A stretch of DNA of 64,000 nucleotides from an uncultured Eubacteriales bacterium. GTDB taxonomy: Bacteria; Bacillota; Clostridia; Oscillospirales; Acutalibacteraceae. Under the pieces are notes generated by a model. It saw nothing but the letters and a program-made list of their open reading frames with translations, was not told where the DNA came from and made no database searches. The position numbers were made by a program, and so were the translations under genes. The DNA lies in NCBI GenBank assembly GCA_910584745.1, contig CAJUDG010000006.1, positions 165,989 to 229,988 of the forward strand, in the 5' to 3' direction. Below are positions 34,851-43,540 of the stretch, in pieces; the stretch's first letter is position 1, and each line of letters begins with the position of its first letter.

Positions 34851-35201
34851 ATGAAAGCCAGACTGCCACAAGGATATCAGACCCCAGGAGCCGCCAATTT
34901 GCAGCAGCTCGCCCGCCAGGCCCAGAAGATGCAGGAGCAGATGGAGGCCATCACCGAGGAGCTGGAGCAGAAGGAGTACACCGCCACCGCCGGAGGGGAC
35001 GCTGTAAGCGCCACCGTCACCGGCAAGATGGAGGTCAAGAGCGTGGAGATAAAGCCCGAGGTCATCGACCCTGAGGACGCGGAGATGCTTGGGGACCTTG
35101 TGACTGCCGCGGTCAACGCCGCCCTCTCAAAGGCCGCCGCCGAGAAAGAGGAGAAGATGTCCGCCGTGTCCGGGAGCATGGGCATCCCGGGGATGTTCTG
35201 A
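34851..35201 (+). CDS. YbaB/EbfC family nucleoid-associated protein
   Basis: A 116-residue protein. The N-terminal helix (NLQQLARQAQKMQEQMEAITEELEQ) leads into a GGDAVSATVTGKMEVKSVEIKPEVIDPED sheet and a C-terminal helix, the YbaB fold. YbaB dimers bind DNA as tweezers. Start ATG 34851 is preferred because AAAGG lies nine bases upstream; the ATG at 34842 directly abuts that site. It overlaps recR by one base (TGATG), so translation is coupled. The dnaX-ybaB-recR order is conserved in bacteria. Confidence 0.94.
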   Translation: MKARLPQGYQTPGAANLQQLARQAQKMQEQMEAITEELEQKEYTATAGGDAVSATVTGKMEVKSVEIKPEVIDPEDAEMLGDLVTAAVNAALSKAAAEKEEKMSAVSGSMGIPGMF

Positions 35202-35800
35202 TGCCAAACTATATCGTCGCCCCCCTGGACGCGCTGGTGGATAAGCTGGAGTCGCTGCCGGGGATAGGCCACAAGACCGCCCAGCGGCTGGCGTACCACA
35301 TATTGAACATGTCCGAATCGGACGCGAGAGCCTTTGCGGAGGCCATTATAAACGCCCACGAAAAGATACACTACTGCAAGGACTGCTGCAACCTGACCGA
35401 CGGGGAGCTGTGCCCGGTCTGCCGCAGCGACAGGCGGGACCGCTCTCTTATCTGCGTGGTGGAGGAGCCCAAGGACGTGTTCGCCCTGGAGCGGGCGGGG
35501 GACTTTCCGGGGCTGTATCACGTGCTGCACGGCACCATCTCGCCGCTGGCGGGGGTGGGGCCGGACCAGCTGAAAATAAAGGAGCTGCTGGCCCGGATAG
35601 GCGGCGGCGTGCAGGAGGTCATCATGGCCACCAACCCAACTGTGGAGGGTGACGCAACGGCGCTGTATATCGCAAGGCTCTTAAAGCCACTTGGGGTGCG
35701 GGTCACGCGGCTGGCCTACGGCATACCTGTGGGCGGGGATTTGGAGTATGCTGACAACGTGACCCTTCAGAGAGCGCTGGAGGGCCGCAGAGACCTATAA
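35201..35800 (+). CDS. recR: Recombination protein RecR
   Basis: A 199-residue RecR. It has an N-terminal helix-hairpin-helix (LVDKLESLPGIGHKTAQRLAYH), a four-cysteine zinc finger (CKDCCNLTDGELCPVC), and a Toprim domain with ICVVEEPKDVFALE, GTISPLAGVGPDQL and a C-terminal TRLAYGIPVGGDLEYAD. RecR works with RecO to load RecA at gaps. It overlaps ybaB at TGATG and is followed by a palindromic repeat element. Confidence 0.97.
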   Translation: MPNYIVAPLDALVDKLESLPGIGHKTAQRLAYHILNMSESDARAFAEAIINAHEKIHYCKDCCNLTDGELCPVCRSDRRDRSLICVVEEPKDVFALERAGDFPGLYHVLHGTISPLAGVGPDQLKIKELLARIGGGVQEVIMATNPTVEGDATALYIARLLKPLGVRVTRLAYGIPVGGDLEYADNVTLQRALEGRRDL

Positions 35801-35805
35801 TAAGT

Positions 35806-35880
35806 CGACCGATCAAGCTGGTCTTAAGCTTGCGGGGGGATTGGGGGGCGCGGAGCCCCCAAGGTCTTGCCGTAGTCGGC
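35806..35880 (+). repeat. Dispersed palindromic repeat, copy C
   Basis: Contains CAAGCTGGTCTTAAGCTTGC, a G-rich/C-rich inverted repeat (GGGGGGCG...GAGCCCCC) and CAAGGTCTTGCCGTAG. Nearly identical to 56170-56244. It begins five bases after the recR stop and occupies the gap before smpB. Confidence 0.85.
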
Positions 35881-35929
35881 GACCTGTGCCGACGAAGGCC
35901 TAAAAATATACTACAAAGAAGGTGCAAAC

Positions 35930-36397
35930 ATGCCCGAAAAGCTCACTACCAAAACCATAGCGCAGAACAAAAAAGCATACCACGACTACTTCGTAGAAGA
36001 GAGCCTGGAGACGGGCATAGAGCTGGTGGGCACCGAGGTCAAGTCCCTGCGCCAGGGGCGGGCCAATCTTAAGGACTCCTGGTGCTCGGTGGTGGACGGC
36101 GAGATGCTTTTGAACGGCTGCCACATCAGCGCCTATGAGCACGGCAACATCTTCAACCGGGACCCAATGCGGGTGCGCAAGCTCCTTTTGCACAAGCGGG
36201 AGATAAACCGGCTGTACGGCCTTGTGAAGCAGCAGGGATATTCACTTATCCCCCTGTCTCTCTACTTCAAGGGCAGCAGGGTCAAGGTTCAGCTGGGGCT
36301 GTGTAAAGGCAAAAAGCTTTACGACAAGCGCGCGGATATGGCCAAGCGCGACGCCCAGCGGGACATGGAGCGGGCCATGAAGGAAAGGAACCGGTAA
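35930..36397 (+). CDS. smpB: SsrA-binding protein SmpB
   Basis: A 155-residue SmpB. It starts with [18 protein letters not shown], then [47 protein letters not shown] and the Lys/Arg-rich tail [26 protein letters not shown]. It carries tmRNA to stalled ribosomes. AAGAAGGTG precedes the ATG. The tmRNA gene often found next to smpB is not present downstream; a terminator follows at once. Confidence 0.97.
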   Translation: MPEKLTTKTIAQNKKAYHDYFVEESLETGIELVGTEVKSLRQGRANLKDSWCSVVDGEMLLNGCHISAYEHGNIFNRDPMRVRKLLLHKREINRLYGLVKQQGYSLIPLSLYFKGSRVKVQLGLCKGKKLYDKRADMAKRDAQRDMERAMKERNR

Positions 36398-36409
36398 TAT
36401 ATTTTTTCA

Positions 36410-36437
36410 GGACACGATATAAATCGTGTCCTTTTTT
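36410..36437 (+). terminator. Intrinsic terminator after smpB
   Basis: Perfect nine-base arms GGACACGAT / ATCGTGTCC around ATAA, followed by six T. Confidence 0.92.
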
Positions 36438-36438
36438 C

Positions 36439-36467
36439 TTGCAATTTACACTCTATAGGTGTATAAT
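36439..36467 (+). promoter_or_regulatory. Sigma-A-type promoter for the LytTR regulator gene
   Basis: TTGCAA, 17 bases, TATAAT, directly after the smpB terminator and about 80 bases before the start codon. Confidence 0.8.
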
Positions 36468-36547
36468 TCAGTTAATAGTCCAAATTGCGGGCTATAGCTT
36501 TATAGTCCCCCCGATTGGCGGGCGGGACCGGGAGAGGAAAATGGAAT

Positions 36548-37327
36548 ATGCTGAGAATTGCCCTTTGCGACGACGACCCCGCTCAGCGCCTTCATATGGC
36601 CCAGATGCTTCGGAAGTATCTCTGCCGGCGGCCGGAGGCTGCCGGCGAGGTTTCCGCCTTTGCCAGCGGCCAGGAGCTTTTGGACAGCATAGAGGCCGGC
36701 GGGAAGGATTACGATCTGTACATAATGGACGCGCTGATGCCTGGGCTTACCGGCACCGACCTGGGCGTGCGCCTGCGGGAGCTGGGGGGCTCCGGGGCCA
36801 TAATCTATCTCGTCTCCGCCCGGGAGCACACCCTTGAGGCCTACAAGTCCCACGCCCTCGGATATCTGCTGAAGCCGGTGGACCAGGACACGCTGTCCAG
36901 GAAGCTGGACTACGCTATCGGCACCCTTCAGCAGAAGCTCTCTGCCTGTGTGCCGGTAAAAACCCGGGGCGGCATGTGCTGCCTGTCTCTGGCGGGGCTG
37001 CTTTACGTGGAGATGCGCAACCGTGTGCTCCGCTACCACCGGACCGACGGCAGCGTCGCCGAGAGCCTGACCCTGCGCACCTCCTTCCAGAAAGCCGCGG
37101 AGCCCCTTCTGGAAGACGGCCGGTTCTTCCGCTGCGGCACCAGCCTGGCTGTAAACCTTCACCACGTGAGCGGGCTGGATGCGGACGGCCTGAAACTGGA
37201 AAACGGCGACACTGTCCCCCTTCCCCGGGGTATGCTGGGCGAGGCCCGGCGCAGATGGTCCTCCTACTGGCGGGGGGATCCTCTGGCTGACAAGGCCCTC
37301 TGCGTGAAGTGCGGCGGGCAGACATAA
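36548..37327 (+). CDS. LytTR-family response regulator, orphan
   Basis: A 259-residue regulator. The receiver (1-120) has the acidic pocket CDDD (7-10), phospho-acceptor D61 in YIMDALMPGLTG, and the conserved lysine in GYLLKPVD. The C-terminal LytTR DNA-binding domain (about 145-240) reads LLYVEMRNRVLRYHRTDG and FFRCGTSLAVNLHHV. It resembles AgrA/LytR-type regulators of surface or peptide signalling genes. Start ATG 36548 follows AGAGG by ten bases. It has its own promoter and terminator, and no histidine kinase gene is adjacent, so its partner is elsewhere. Confidence 0.88.
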   Translation: MLRIALCDDDPAQRLHMAQMLRKYLCRRPEAAGEVSAFASGQELLDSIEAGGKDYDLYIMDALMPGLTGTDLGVRLRELGGSGAIIYLVSAREHTLEAYKSHALGYLLKPVDQDTLSRKLDYAIGTLQQKLSACVPVKTRGGMCCLSLAGLLYVEMRNRVLRYHRTDGSVAESLTLRTSFQKAAEPLLEDGRFFRCGTSLAVNLHHVSGLDADGLKLENGDTVPLPRGMLGEARRRWSSYWRGDPLADKALCVKCGGQT

Positions 37328-37340
37328 TGTATAAAGCAAG

Positions 37341-37381
37341 GCCCGCCCGGGTCAGACCTCCCCGGGCGGGCTTAACTTTTT
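37341..37381. terminator. Terminator between convergent genes
   Basis: Eleven-base perfect arms GCCCGCCCGGG / CCCGGGCGGGC with a nine-base loop; TTAACTTTTT follows on the plus strand. Confidence 0.85.
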
Positions 37382-37402
37382 AGATTTGATAGTTCTGAGA
37401 GC

Positions 37403-39199
37403 TTACAGCTGGTCGGATATGGCGCAGATCTCGTCTATCATGCCGCCGATAGTCTCTATGGTATCAAGCAGCGGCCCGTCGGTGGAGATATCCACCCCGG
37501 CCATTTGCGCCAGCTCCAGGGGGGTCCCGGTACTGCCGGCACTTAGCACCCGCTTCCAGTCCTCCACGGCAGGCTGGCCCTCCCGCTGTATGCGCTTGCA
37601 GGCGGCTGTGGCCACTGTCAGGCCCGCCGAGTAGGTGTAGGAGTAGAGGCCCATATAGTAGTGGGGCTGGCGCATCCAGGTGAGCTCCGCGCCCTCGGTG
37701 AGCTCCACCGCGTCCCCCCAGAATTTTTGGAGGGTTTCCCGCATGATGGCGCTCAGGGTCTCGGCCTGGACGCTGCCGCCGGCGTCCACTATTTTGTAGA
37801 CCTCCCGCTGATAGGCGGCCTCCAGCAGATGGGTGACGAAGTTGTGATAGTAGGTGTTGCCCACCATATTGCTCAGCACCCAGCGCCTGAAGCGCTTGTC
37901 CTCGCTGGTGTTCAGCAGGTAATGGGCCATTATCAGCTCGTTCATGGTGGAGGGGGCCTCTACAAAGTATGTGGACACGTTGGTGTCGAATATGGATTGG
38001 GCGGCGTTGCAGGCCTTGAAGTGCCCGGCGTGGCCCAGCTCGTGGGCCAGGGTGAACACGTCGGACATACCCCCGTGCCAGCTGAACAGGATGAAGGAGT
38101 GCCCGCCGTAGGGGCTGGCGCAGAAGCCGCCGGTGGATTTGCCCTGGTTCTGGGCGAAGTCCACCCAGCGCTCAGCGTATGCGTCCCGGACCATCTGCAC
38201 ATAGTCCTCGCCCAGCACCGAGAGGCCCTTCTCGATATAGTTCCTCGAGTCCTCAATGGTCAGCTTTGGGGCATATTCCGGGTCCACCGGCAGCTTTAAG
38301 TCCGCGTATGTCATCTTATCCAGGCCGTGGACCTTCTGTATCAGCTTTGCGTACCGGCGCATATGGGGGGCCAGCTTCTCCATTATCAGGTCTATCTGCC
38401 GGTCGTACATGTCCCTTGTCACGTGCTGGTCAAAGAGCAGATAGTCGAACACCGAGTCAAATCCCCTGAGGGTGGCCATGGTCTTCTCCTTCTGGACCTG
38501 GCTCTGGTATGCGGCGGCGGTGACGTTCTGATACTCCTTCAGCTTCTCTGAGAAACAGCGAAATGCCTCTCTGCGCACCTCTGTGCATGGGTCATACTCA
38601 TATTTGTCCTCAAAGAGGGAGTAGCCCAGGGGGTGCTCCTCCCCCGCCGCGTTGAAGGAGGGGAAGCGCATATCCGCAAGCTTTGCCATATTGTACACGC
38701 TGTACGGCGTGCCGAGGGTGGGCGAAAGCGCCGCCAGGACCCTCTCGGTCTCGGGTTCAAGCTGGTGGGGCTTCCAGCGCAGCAGCTCCTTAAGATAGCC
38801 GGTATTGGGCCCGCCCTTGGCTATGGCCGCCTCAAGCACGCTGTCCGGCTGGGCGGTGAGCTCGCTGTCTATAAAGCTCAGACGGCTTATAAGCTCCGCG
38901 CAGAGCCTGGACATGACCTCGTCGTTCTCCTGGAGCTTTGGGTCGTTATAGTCCACGGACGCGGCCAGATTGCGGTAGTTGGCCGCAAACCACAGGGTCT
39001 GCTGCCACTCCCTGTAGAGGTCCAGGCAGCCAAGGATATTCTCGGGGGTGTTGAGCCTGCCCTTATACTCCTCCTCTATCTTGCCGGTCAGGGCCTTCAC
39101 CTTCTCAACGTCGGCATTAAGGTCCTCCTCGGTCTTATACAGTGCGGTAAGGTCCCAGGTAAGCTCCTGGGGCACGTCCTTGCGGGTCAAAAGTTCCAT
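37403..39199 (-). CDS. pepF: Oligoendopeptidase F, M3B metallopeptidase
   Basis: A 598-residue cytosolic zinc peptidase that cleaves oligopeptides. The catalytic HExxH is in TLAHELGHAGHF near residue 388, with the downstream glutamate expected in EAPSTMNELIMAHYLL. The N-terminal helical lobe (VPQELTWDLTALYKTEEDL) and C-terminal TYSAGLTVATAACKRI are characteristic. Length is normal for the family. It lies 11 bases after the phosphatase gene, at the end of a four-gene minus-strand run. Confidence 0.95.
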   Translation of the reverse strand: MELLTRKDVPQELTWDLTALYKTEEDLNADVEKVKALTGKIEEEYKGRLNTPENILGCLDLYREWQQTLWFAANYRNLAASVDYNDPKLQENDEVMSRLCAELISRLSFIDSELTAQPDSVLEAAIAKGGPNTGYLKELLRWKPHQLEPETERVLAALSPTLGTPYSVYNMAKLADMRFPSFNAAGEEHPLGYSLFEDKYEYDPCTEVRREAFRCFSEKLKEYQNVTAAAYQSQVQKEKTMATLRGFDSVFDYLLFDQHVTRDMYDRQIDLIMEKLAPHMRRYAKLIQKVHGLDKMTYADLKLPVDPEYAPKLTIEDSRNYIEKGLSVLGEDYVQMVRDAYAERWVDFAQNQGKSTGGFCASPYGGHSFILFSWHGGMSDVFTLAHELGHAGHFKACNAAQSIFDTNVSTYFVEAPSTMNELIMAHYLLNTSEDKRFRRWVLSNMVGNTYYHNFVTHLLEAAYQREVYKIVDAGGSVQAETLSAIMRETLQKFWGDAVELTEGAELTWMRQPHYYMGLYSYTYSAGLTVATAACKRIQREGQPAVEDWKRVLSAGSTGTPLELAQMAGVDISTDGPLLDTIETIGGMIDEICAISDQL

Positions 39200-39210
39200 G
39201 TTTTTCCTCC

Positions 39211-39663
39211 TTAATTATTGGTTATTTTCTCAAGCAGCCCCTGGCAGCCCTCCAGCACGTCCCTCCATGTGGATTCAAAATCCCGGGTATACCAGGGGTC
39301 GGCCACGTCGCCGGGCCGGCCGGTATAGTCCAGCAGAAGGTGCAGCTTGCCCTCCGGGTCGCCGCCGAAAAGCCGCTCCATGGCGCGCAGGTTAGAGCGC
39401 TCCATGCCTATTATCAGGTCGTACCGCCGGTAGTCGTCCCTTTGAAGCTGCCGGGCGGTCTTGCCAGAGGGGTCTATGCCGTGCTCTAAAAGCTTGCGCC
39501 TTGCGGGCGGGTACACCGGATTTCCCAGCTCCTCATCGCTTGTGCCCGCCGAGGCTATATGGAGCTCATGAGAGAGCCCGGCTTTCTCCGCCAGATCCTT
39601 CATCACGAACTCCGCCATGGGGCTGCGGCATATGTTCCCAAGGCACACGAAAAGTATCCTCAC
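39211..39663 (-). CDS. Low-molecular-weight protein tyrosine phosphatase
   Basis: A 150-residue phosphatase. The P-loop is CLGNICRSP near residue 6, containing the nucleophilic cysteine and arginine; the general-acid aspartate is in VADPWYTRDFE near the C-terminus. Start GTG 39663 overlaps the stop of the preceding TIM-barrel gene as GTGA, which is preferred over an ATG 13 codons upstream inside that gene. Relatives act on bacterial tyrosine kinases of polysaccharide export or on arginine phosphate (YwlE type); the substrate here is not evident. PepF follows. Confidence 0.92.
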   Translation of the reverse strand: MRILFVCLGNICRSPMAEFVMKDLAEKAGLSHELHIASAGTSDEELGNPVYPPARRKLLEHGIDPSGKTARQLQRDDYRRYDLIIGMERSNLRAMERLFGGDPEGKLHLLLDYTGRPGDVADPWYTRDFESTWRDVLEGCQGLLEKITNN

Positions 39664-40475
39664 AGCCTTGCCCTCAGCCACTCCGTCGAGTGTTTCAGGC
39701 ACTCCAGCATGGGCCTTGCCCCGTAGTGCTCGATGGTGTACGCCCCTCTATAGCCGTCCGCCCTGAACCGGCCCAGCAGCTCCTCCATGGGTATCACCCC
39801 GGCCCCCACGGGGCTTGGGTGCATGGGTCTTCCATCCACGGTCCTGTTGGGGTCCTCGCCGAAATCCGTATTCTCGGCCCTGTCCTTTAGGTGCACGTGC
39901 CCTATGCGGCCCCGAAGCCTGTCAAAAGCCTCGAAAGGGTCCTCCCCGGCGAAGTAGAAGTTACCCGTGTCAAAGCAGGCCGTAAGCCCCGGCACAGCAT
40001 CCATAAATCGCAGCATCCCCGCGCTCGTGGCAATGGGAGAACTCTTATTGTCGAAGTCCTCCATGGTAAGGGCCAGCCCGGCCTTCGCCGCCAGCTCTGA
40101 GAGGCGCTTTGTGCGCTCTATCATCACCTGAGTACACTCCTCGGGGTCCGCGCCCTCCGGCAGAAAGCCGGGTATCACCAGCAGGGTGTCCGCGCCTATG
40201 GTCTTCGCGTCCGCAAAAAACTCCTCCGCCTTTTGCTCCACGTCCGGGTCGCTCTCAAAGCTGAAAAACGCGGGCATGGCGGTGACCCCCATCCCGGCAT
40301 CCAGAAGCTCTCTTGAGAGCTCCCGGGCCCGGCCCCGCGTGTTCATACAGGAGACCTCCAGGGCCGTGACCCCGAGCTTTTTGGCCTCGGAGAGGGCCTC
40401 TTGGACAGAGCAGCCCTCCTGCTTGGCTATGTCCAGAATATGGTCATAAAAAGTGGCAATGACCGGCTGTTGCAT
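39660..40475 (-). CDS. Sugar phosphate isomerase/epimerase-like TIM-barrel protein
   Basis: A 271-residue protein of the AP-endonuclease-2/xylose-isomerase-like fold. Visible features are LGVTALEVSCMNTRG, TLLVIPGFLPEGAD, ALTMEDFDNKSSP with a metal-binding Glu/Asp pair, GLTACFDTGNFYFAGEDP, IGHVHLKDRAEN and a late GAYTIEHYG. These are the usual metal ligands (E, D/H, H, E) of the family. Likely a sugar or inositol isomerase/epimerase; the substrate cannot be read from the sequence. It lies 44 bases after the SEC-C gene and overlaps the phosphatase gene. Confidence 0.82.
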   Translation of the reverse strand: MQQPVIATFYDHILDIAKQEGCSVQEALSEAKKLGVTALEVSCMNTRGRARELSRELLDAGMGVTAMPAFFSFESDPDVEQKAEEFFADAKTIGADTLLVIPGFLPEGADPEECTQVMIERTKRLSELAAKAGLALTMEDFDNKSSPIATSAGMLRFMDAVPGLTACFDTGNFYFAGEDPFEAFDRLRGRIGHVHLKDRAENTDFGEDPNRTVDGRPMHPSPVGAGVIPMEELLGRFRADGYRGAYTIEHYGARPMLECLKHSTEWLRARL

Positions 40476-40519
40476 AGACGGCCCTCCTTATGTTATTATA
40501 TACTCGCGGGTTTATAATC

Positions 40520-41014
<495 letters not shown>

Positions 41015-41047
41015 TTTATACCACTCCTCCAATAAATGTATGTTATA

Positions 41048-41076
41048 ATATTAGCATAGTAATTCCGGGCTGTCAA
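41048..41076 (-). promoter_or_regulatory. Sigma-A-type promoter for the SEC-C to pepF run
   Basis: On the minus strand TTGACA, 17 bases, TAATAT, about 34 bases before the start codon. It is divergent from cca. Confidence 0.72.
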
Positions 41077-41105
41077 CAAACTATAGCAAAGTCAGGGGGC
41101 CGGTC

Positions 41106-42173
41106 ATGTCAAAAATTATCCCGCCGGAGCATATCCTTCATATCCTATCCCGTCTGGAAGCCCGGGGCTTTGATGCCTGGTGCGTTGGGGGCTGCGTCCG
41201 GGACGCGCTGCTTTGCCGCAGGCCCTCTGACTGGGACATCGCCACATCCGCCCTGCCGGAGGAGACCAGGGGCTGCTTTCCGGAGCTTAAGGTCCTGGAT
41301 ACCGGCATAGCCTACGGCACAGTGACTATTCTTTTCCCGGAGGGTCCGGTGGAGGTGACTACCTTCCGGGTGGACGGTGAATATACCGGCCACCGCCGCC
41401 CCTTGAAGGTAAGCTTTTCCCGGAACATCAGAGAGGATCTGGCCCGCCGGGACTTCACCGTAAACGCCATGGCATACCACCCGAAGCGTGGCCTTCTGGA
41501 CCCCTTCGGCGGGCGGGGGGACCTTCGCGCGCAAATACTGCGCTGCGTGGGCGAGCCCTCCCGCCGCTTTGACGAGGACGCGCTGAGAATACTCAGGGCC
41601 GCGCGCTTTTCGGCGGCGCTGGGGTTCGGGATAGAGGATGGCACGCTCCGGGCGGCACTGGAGAGCCTGGGGCTTATAAAGAGCCTGTCCGGGGAGCGTG
41701 TGCGGGAGGAGCTAACAAAGCTCCTCTGCGCCCCCGGGGCGGGGGCCGCGCTGGAAAAGTACGCCGGGATAGTCCTTGCCGCCCTGCCGGAGCTCCCGGC
41801 CCTGCCCGGCCCTGAGGACGCTCCCCCCTCCCTTGTCCCGCGCTGGGCGGCGCTGCTGCGCGATATCTGCCCCGAGACGGCCCGGGGGCTTCTTATCCGC
41901 CTGCGCTTTTCCAACCGGGAGATAACAGAGATAATCCGGCTCATAAGGCAGCTACCCCTTACCCCAAAGGGCATGAGCCTTGCACAGCGCCTGGACCGGG
42001 CGGGGCTGACCGTAAGGGATTTGGCCGTCTCCGGCGGGGACTTGATCCGGCTGGGCTATGCCCCGGGGCCGGGGCTTGGGGCGGCGCTGGATTCACTTTT
42101 GACCGGCGTTATCTCCGGGGGGCTCCAAAACCGGCGGGAGGTCCTGCTGCGCTATGCCCTGGAAAATATGTAG
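41106..42173 (+). CDS. cca: CCA tRNA nucleotidyltransferase
   Basis: A 355-residue class II nucleotidyltransferase. GGCVRDALLCRRPSDWDIATSA contains the DxD catalytic motif; DLARRDFTVNAMAY, GRGDLRAQILRCVGEPSRRFDEDALRILRAARF and the neck/body helices follow. It adds or repairs the 3' CCA end of tRNA. The C-terminal part is shorter than in the longest homologues. The stop codon TAG is part of the terminator stem. The gene is alone on the plus strand between two minus-strand units. Confidence 0.93.
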   Translation: MSKIIPPEHILHILSRLEARGFDAWCVGGCVRDALLCRRPSDWDIATSALPEETRGCFPELKVLDTGIAYGTVTILFPEGPVEVTTFRVDGEYTGHRRPLKVSFSRNIREDLARRDFTVNAMAYHPKRGLLDPFGGRGDLRAQILRCVGEPSRRFDEDALRILRAARFSAALGFGIEDGTLRAALESLGLIKSLSGERVREELTKLLCAPGAGAALEKYAGIVLAALPELPALPGPEDAPPSLVPRWAALLRDICPETARGLLIRLRFSNREITEIIRLIRQLPLTPKGMSLAQRLDRAGLTVRDLAVSGGDLIRLGYAPGPGLGAALDSLLTGVISGGLQNRREVLLRYALENM

Positions 42174-42201
42174 GGCCCCCTATGGGAGGCCCTATGTTTT
42201 T
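42171..42201 (+). terminator. Intrinsic terminator overlapping the cca stop
   Basis: TAGGGCC / GGCCCTA outer stem with inner CCC/GGG around TAT, then a run of five T. Left arm begins with the cca stop codon. Confidence 0.8.
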
Positions 42202-42214
42202 CCATTCCTCTGCC

Positions 42215-42598
42215 TCAGGTAAATCGGGGCGGCTCACTGCCCCGGGGGTCCTGGCCACCAAGGCCGAAGCTGATGGACAGGGCCTGGTTGACCCGGTCCA
42301 TGGAGCTCTGGTCCAGCCTGCCCATCTTCTCCCGAAGGCGGTGCTTATCCAGGGTGCGCACCTGCTCTAAAAGCACCACGGAGTCCTTTATGAGTCCGCT
42401 GCCCTGGGCGTCCACCTCGATGTGTGTGGGCAGGCTTGCTTTGTCCCGCTGGCTGGTGATAGCGGCGGCGATAACCGTGGGGCTGAACCGGTTGCCCACG
42501 TCGTTCTGTATGATGAGCACCGGCCTGACGCCCCCCTGCTCCGAGCCCACCACCGGGCTCAGATCGGCGTAGTAAATGTCTCCTCTGTGCACGTTCAC
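42215..42598 (-). CDS. MazF/PemK-family endoribonuclease (NdoA-like)
   Basis: A 127-residue MazF-family protein: [46 protein letters not shown] and [13 protein letters not shown] are the family hallmarks, with the expected catalytic arginine and threonine/serine. It resembles NdoA/EndoA of Bacillus, an ACA-type mRNA interferase. No antitoxin reading frame lies upstream in the 110-base gap before the divergent aroD promoter, so any antitoxin is elsewhere or lost. The 3' end is beside the cca terminator. Confidence 0.93.
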   Translation of the reverse strand: MNVHRGDIYYADLSPVVGSEQGGVRPVLIIQNDVGNRFSPTVIAAAITSQRDKASLPTHIEVDAQGSGLIKDSVVLLEQVRTLDKHRLREKMGRLDQSSMDRVNQALSISFGLGGQDPRGSEPPRFT

Positions 42599-42708
42599 GG
42601 CTTTTCACTCTCCAAAAAGATTTTGTCGTGGATATTGTTGCCAAACCGGGAAGCTTTTAATCACGGGGACAAAAACTTCCGTTCCATTCTATGCCGCATA
42701 AGGGCTTG

Positions 42709-42737
42709 TTGACTTTTTGGGCCGGTGCAAGTATACT
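42709..42737 (+). promoter_or_regulatory. Sigma-A-type promoter for aroD and downstream genes
   Basis: TTGACT, 17 bases, TATACT, 38 bases before the aroD start. The next four genes follow with overlaps, so this may drive all of them. Confidence 0.78.
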
Positions 42738-42775
42738 GTTATTATGTCAGAGAAAAATTACCAAGAGGTAGACTT

Positions 42776-43540
42776 ATGAACCTATCTAAGCCTGAGATCC
42801 CCGATTTTTCACGGGGGATCCCAAAAATATGTATACCCATAACCGCAAAGGACATCGCCGGGCTCTCACTACAGATACTGGCGGGCGAGGCCCTGCCCGG
42901 GGACCTCTATGAGTGGCGGCTGGACCACTATTCCGGCGACATAGAGCTGGGCCTTAGGGTGTACGGCAAGGCCACAGAGCGGCCCCTGCTGTGCACCCTG
43001 CGCACCAAGGGACAGGGCGGTGAAATAGAGCTTGACCCCGATGAATACGCAAAGCGCGTAAGAGAGCTGATAGAGCTGGGAGAATATTTCCAGCTTATCG
43101 ATATCGAGCTGTGCGCCGGGGACAGCAATGTCAAGGAGCTTATAGAGGCCGCCCATAATAAGGGCCTTATAGCGGTGGTCTCACAGCACAGCTTTACGGA
43201 CACGCCCCCAAGGGATGAGATGATAAGGGTCCTGGCCCATATGAAGGACCTGGGGGCGGACCTGCCGAAGCTGGCGGTGATGCCGAAGACCCCGCTGGAC
43301 GTGTTCAGCCTGATGGCCGCAAGCTTCGAGGCCAGCGTGTCCCTGGGCCCGGTGATAACCATGAGCATGGGCCCCATCGGGCAGCTCAGCCGGGTGGCGG
43401 GCAGCGTCACCGGCTCGGCGGTCACCTTCGGCGCGGGGGCGGAGGCCTCGGCCCCGGGGCAGCTTGGGGCGGCGGAGCTGAAACAGATACTGGACATACT
43501 CGGGCGCGGCCTGTTAAAGGAGAGAGCAGATGATGAATGA
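42776..43540 (+). CDS. aroD: Type I 3-dehydroquinate dehydratase
   Basis: A 254-residue class I dehydroquinase of the shikimate pathway. YEWRLDHY holds the first active-site acid/arginine, VVSQHSFTDTP holds the catalytic histidine, and PKLAVMP holds the Schiff-base lysine; the C-terminal SMGPIGQLSRVAGSVTGSAVTFG is the usual phosphate-binding end. Start ATG 42776 follows AGAGGT; an upstream in-frame ATG lies beside the promoter. It overlaps the AAA gene by 11 bases. No other aromatic pathway gene is present here. Confidence 0.94.
   Translation: MNLSKPEIPDFSRGIPKICIPITAKDIAGLSLQILAGEALPGDLYEWRLDHYSGDIELGLRVYGKATERPLLCTLRTKGQGGEIELDPDEYAKRVRELIELGEYFQLIDIELCAGDSNVKELIEAAHNKGLIAVVSQHSFTDTPPRDEMIRVLAHMKDLGADLPKLAVMPKTPLDVFSLMAASFEASVSLGPVITMSMGPIGQLSRVAGSVTGSAVTFGAGAEASAPGQLGAAELKQILDILGRGLLKERADDE

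Noticed and set aside
36398..36547. tmRNA gene next to smpB
   Set aside because: The region is only a terminator, a promoter and a short leader; no tRNA-like ends or tag frame.
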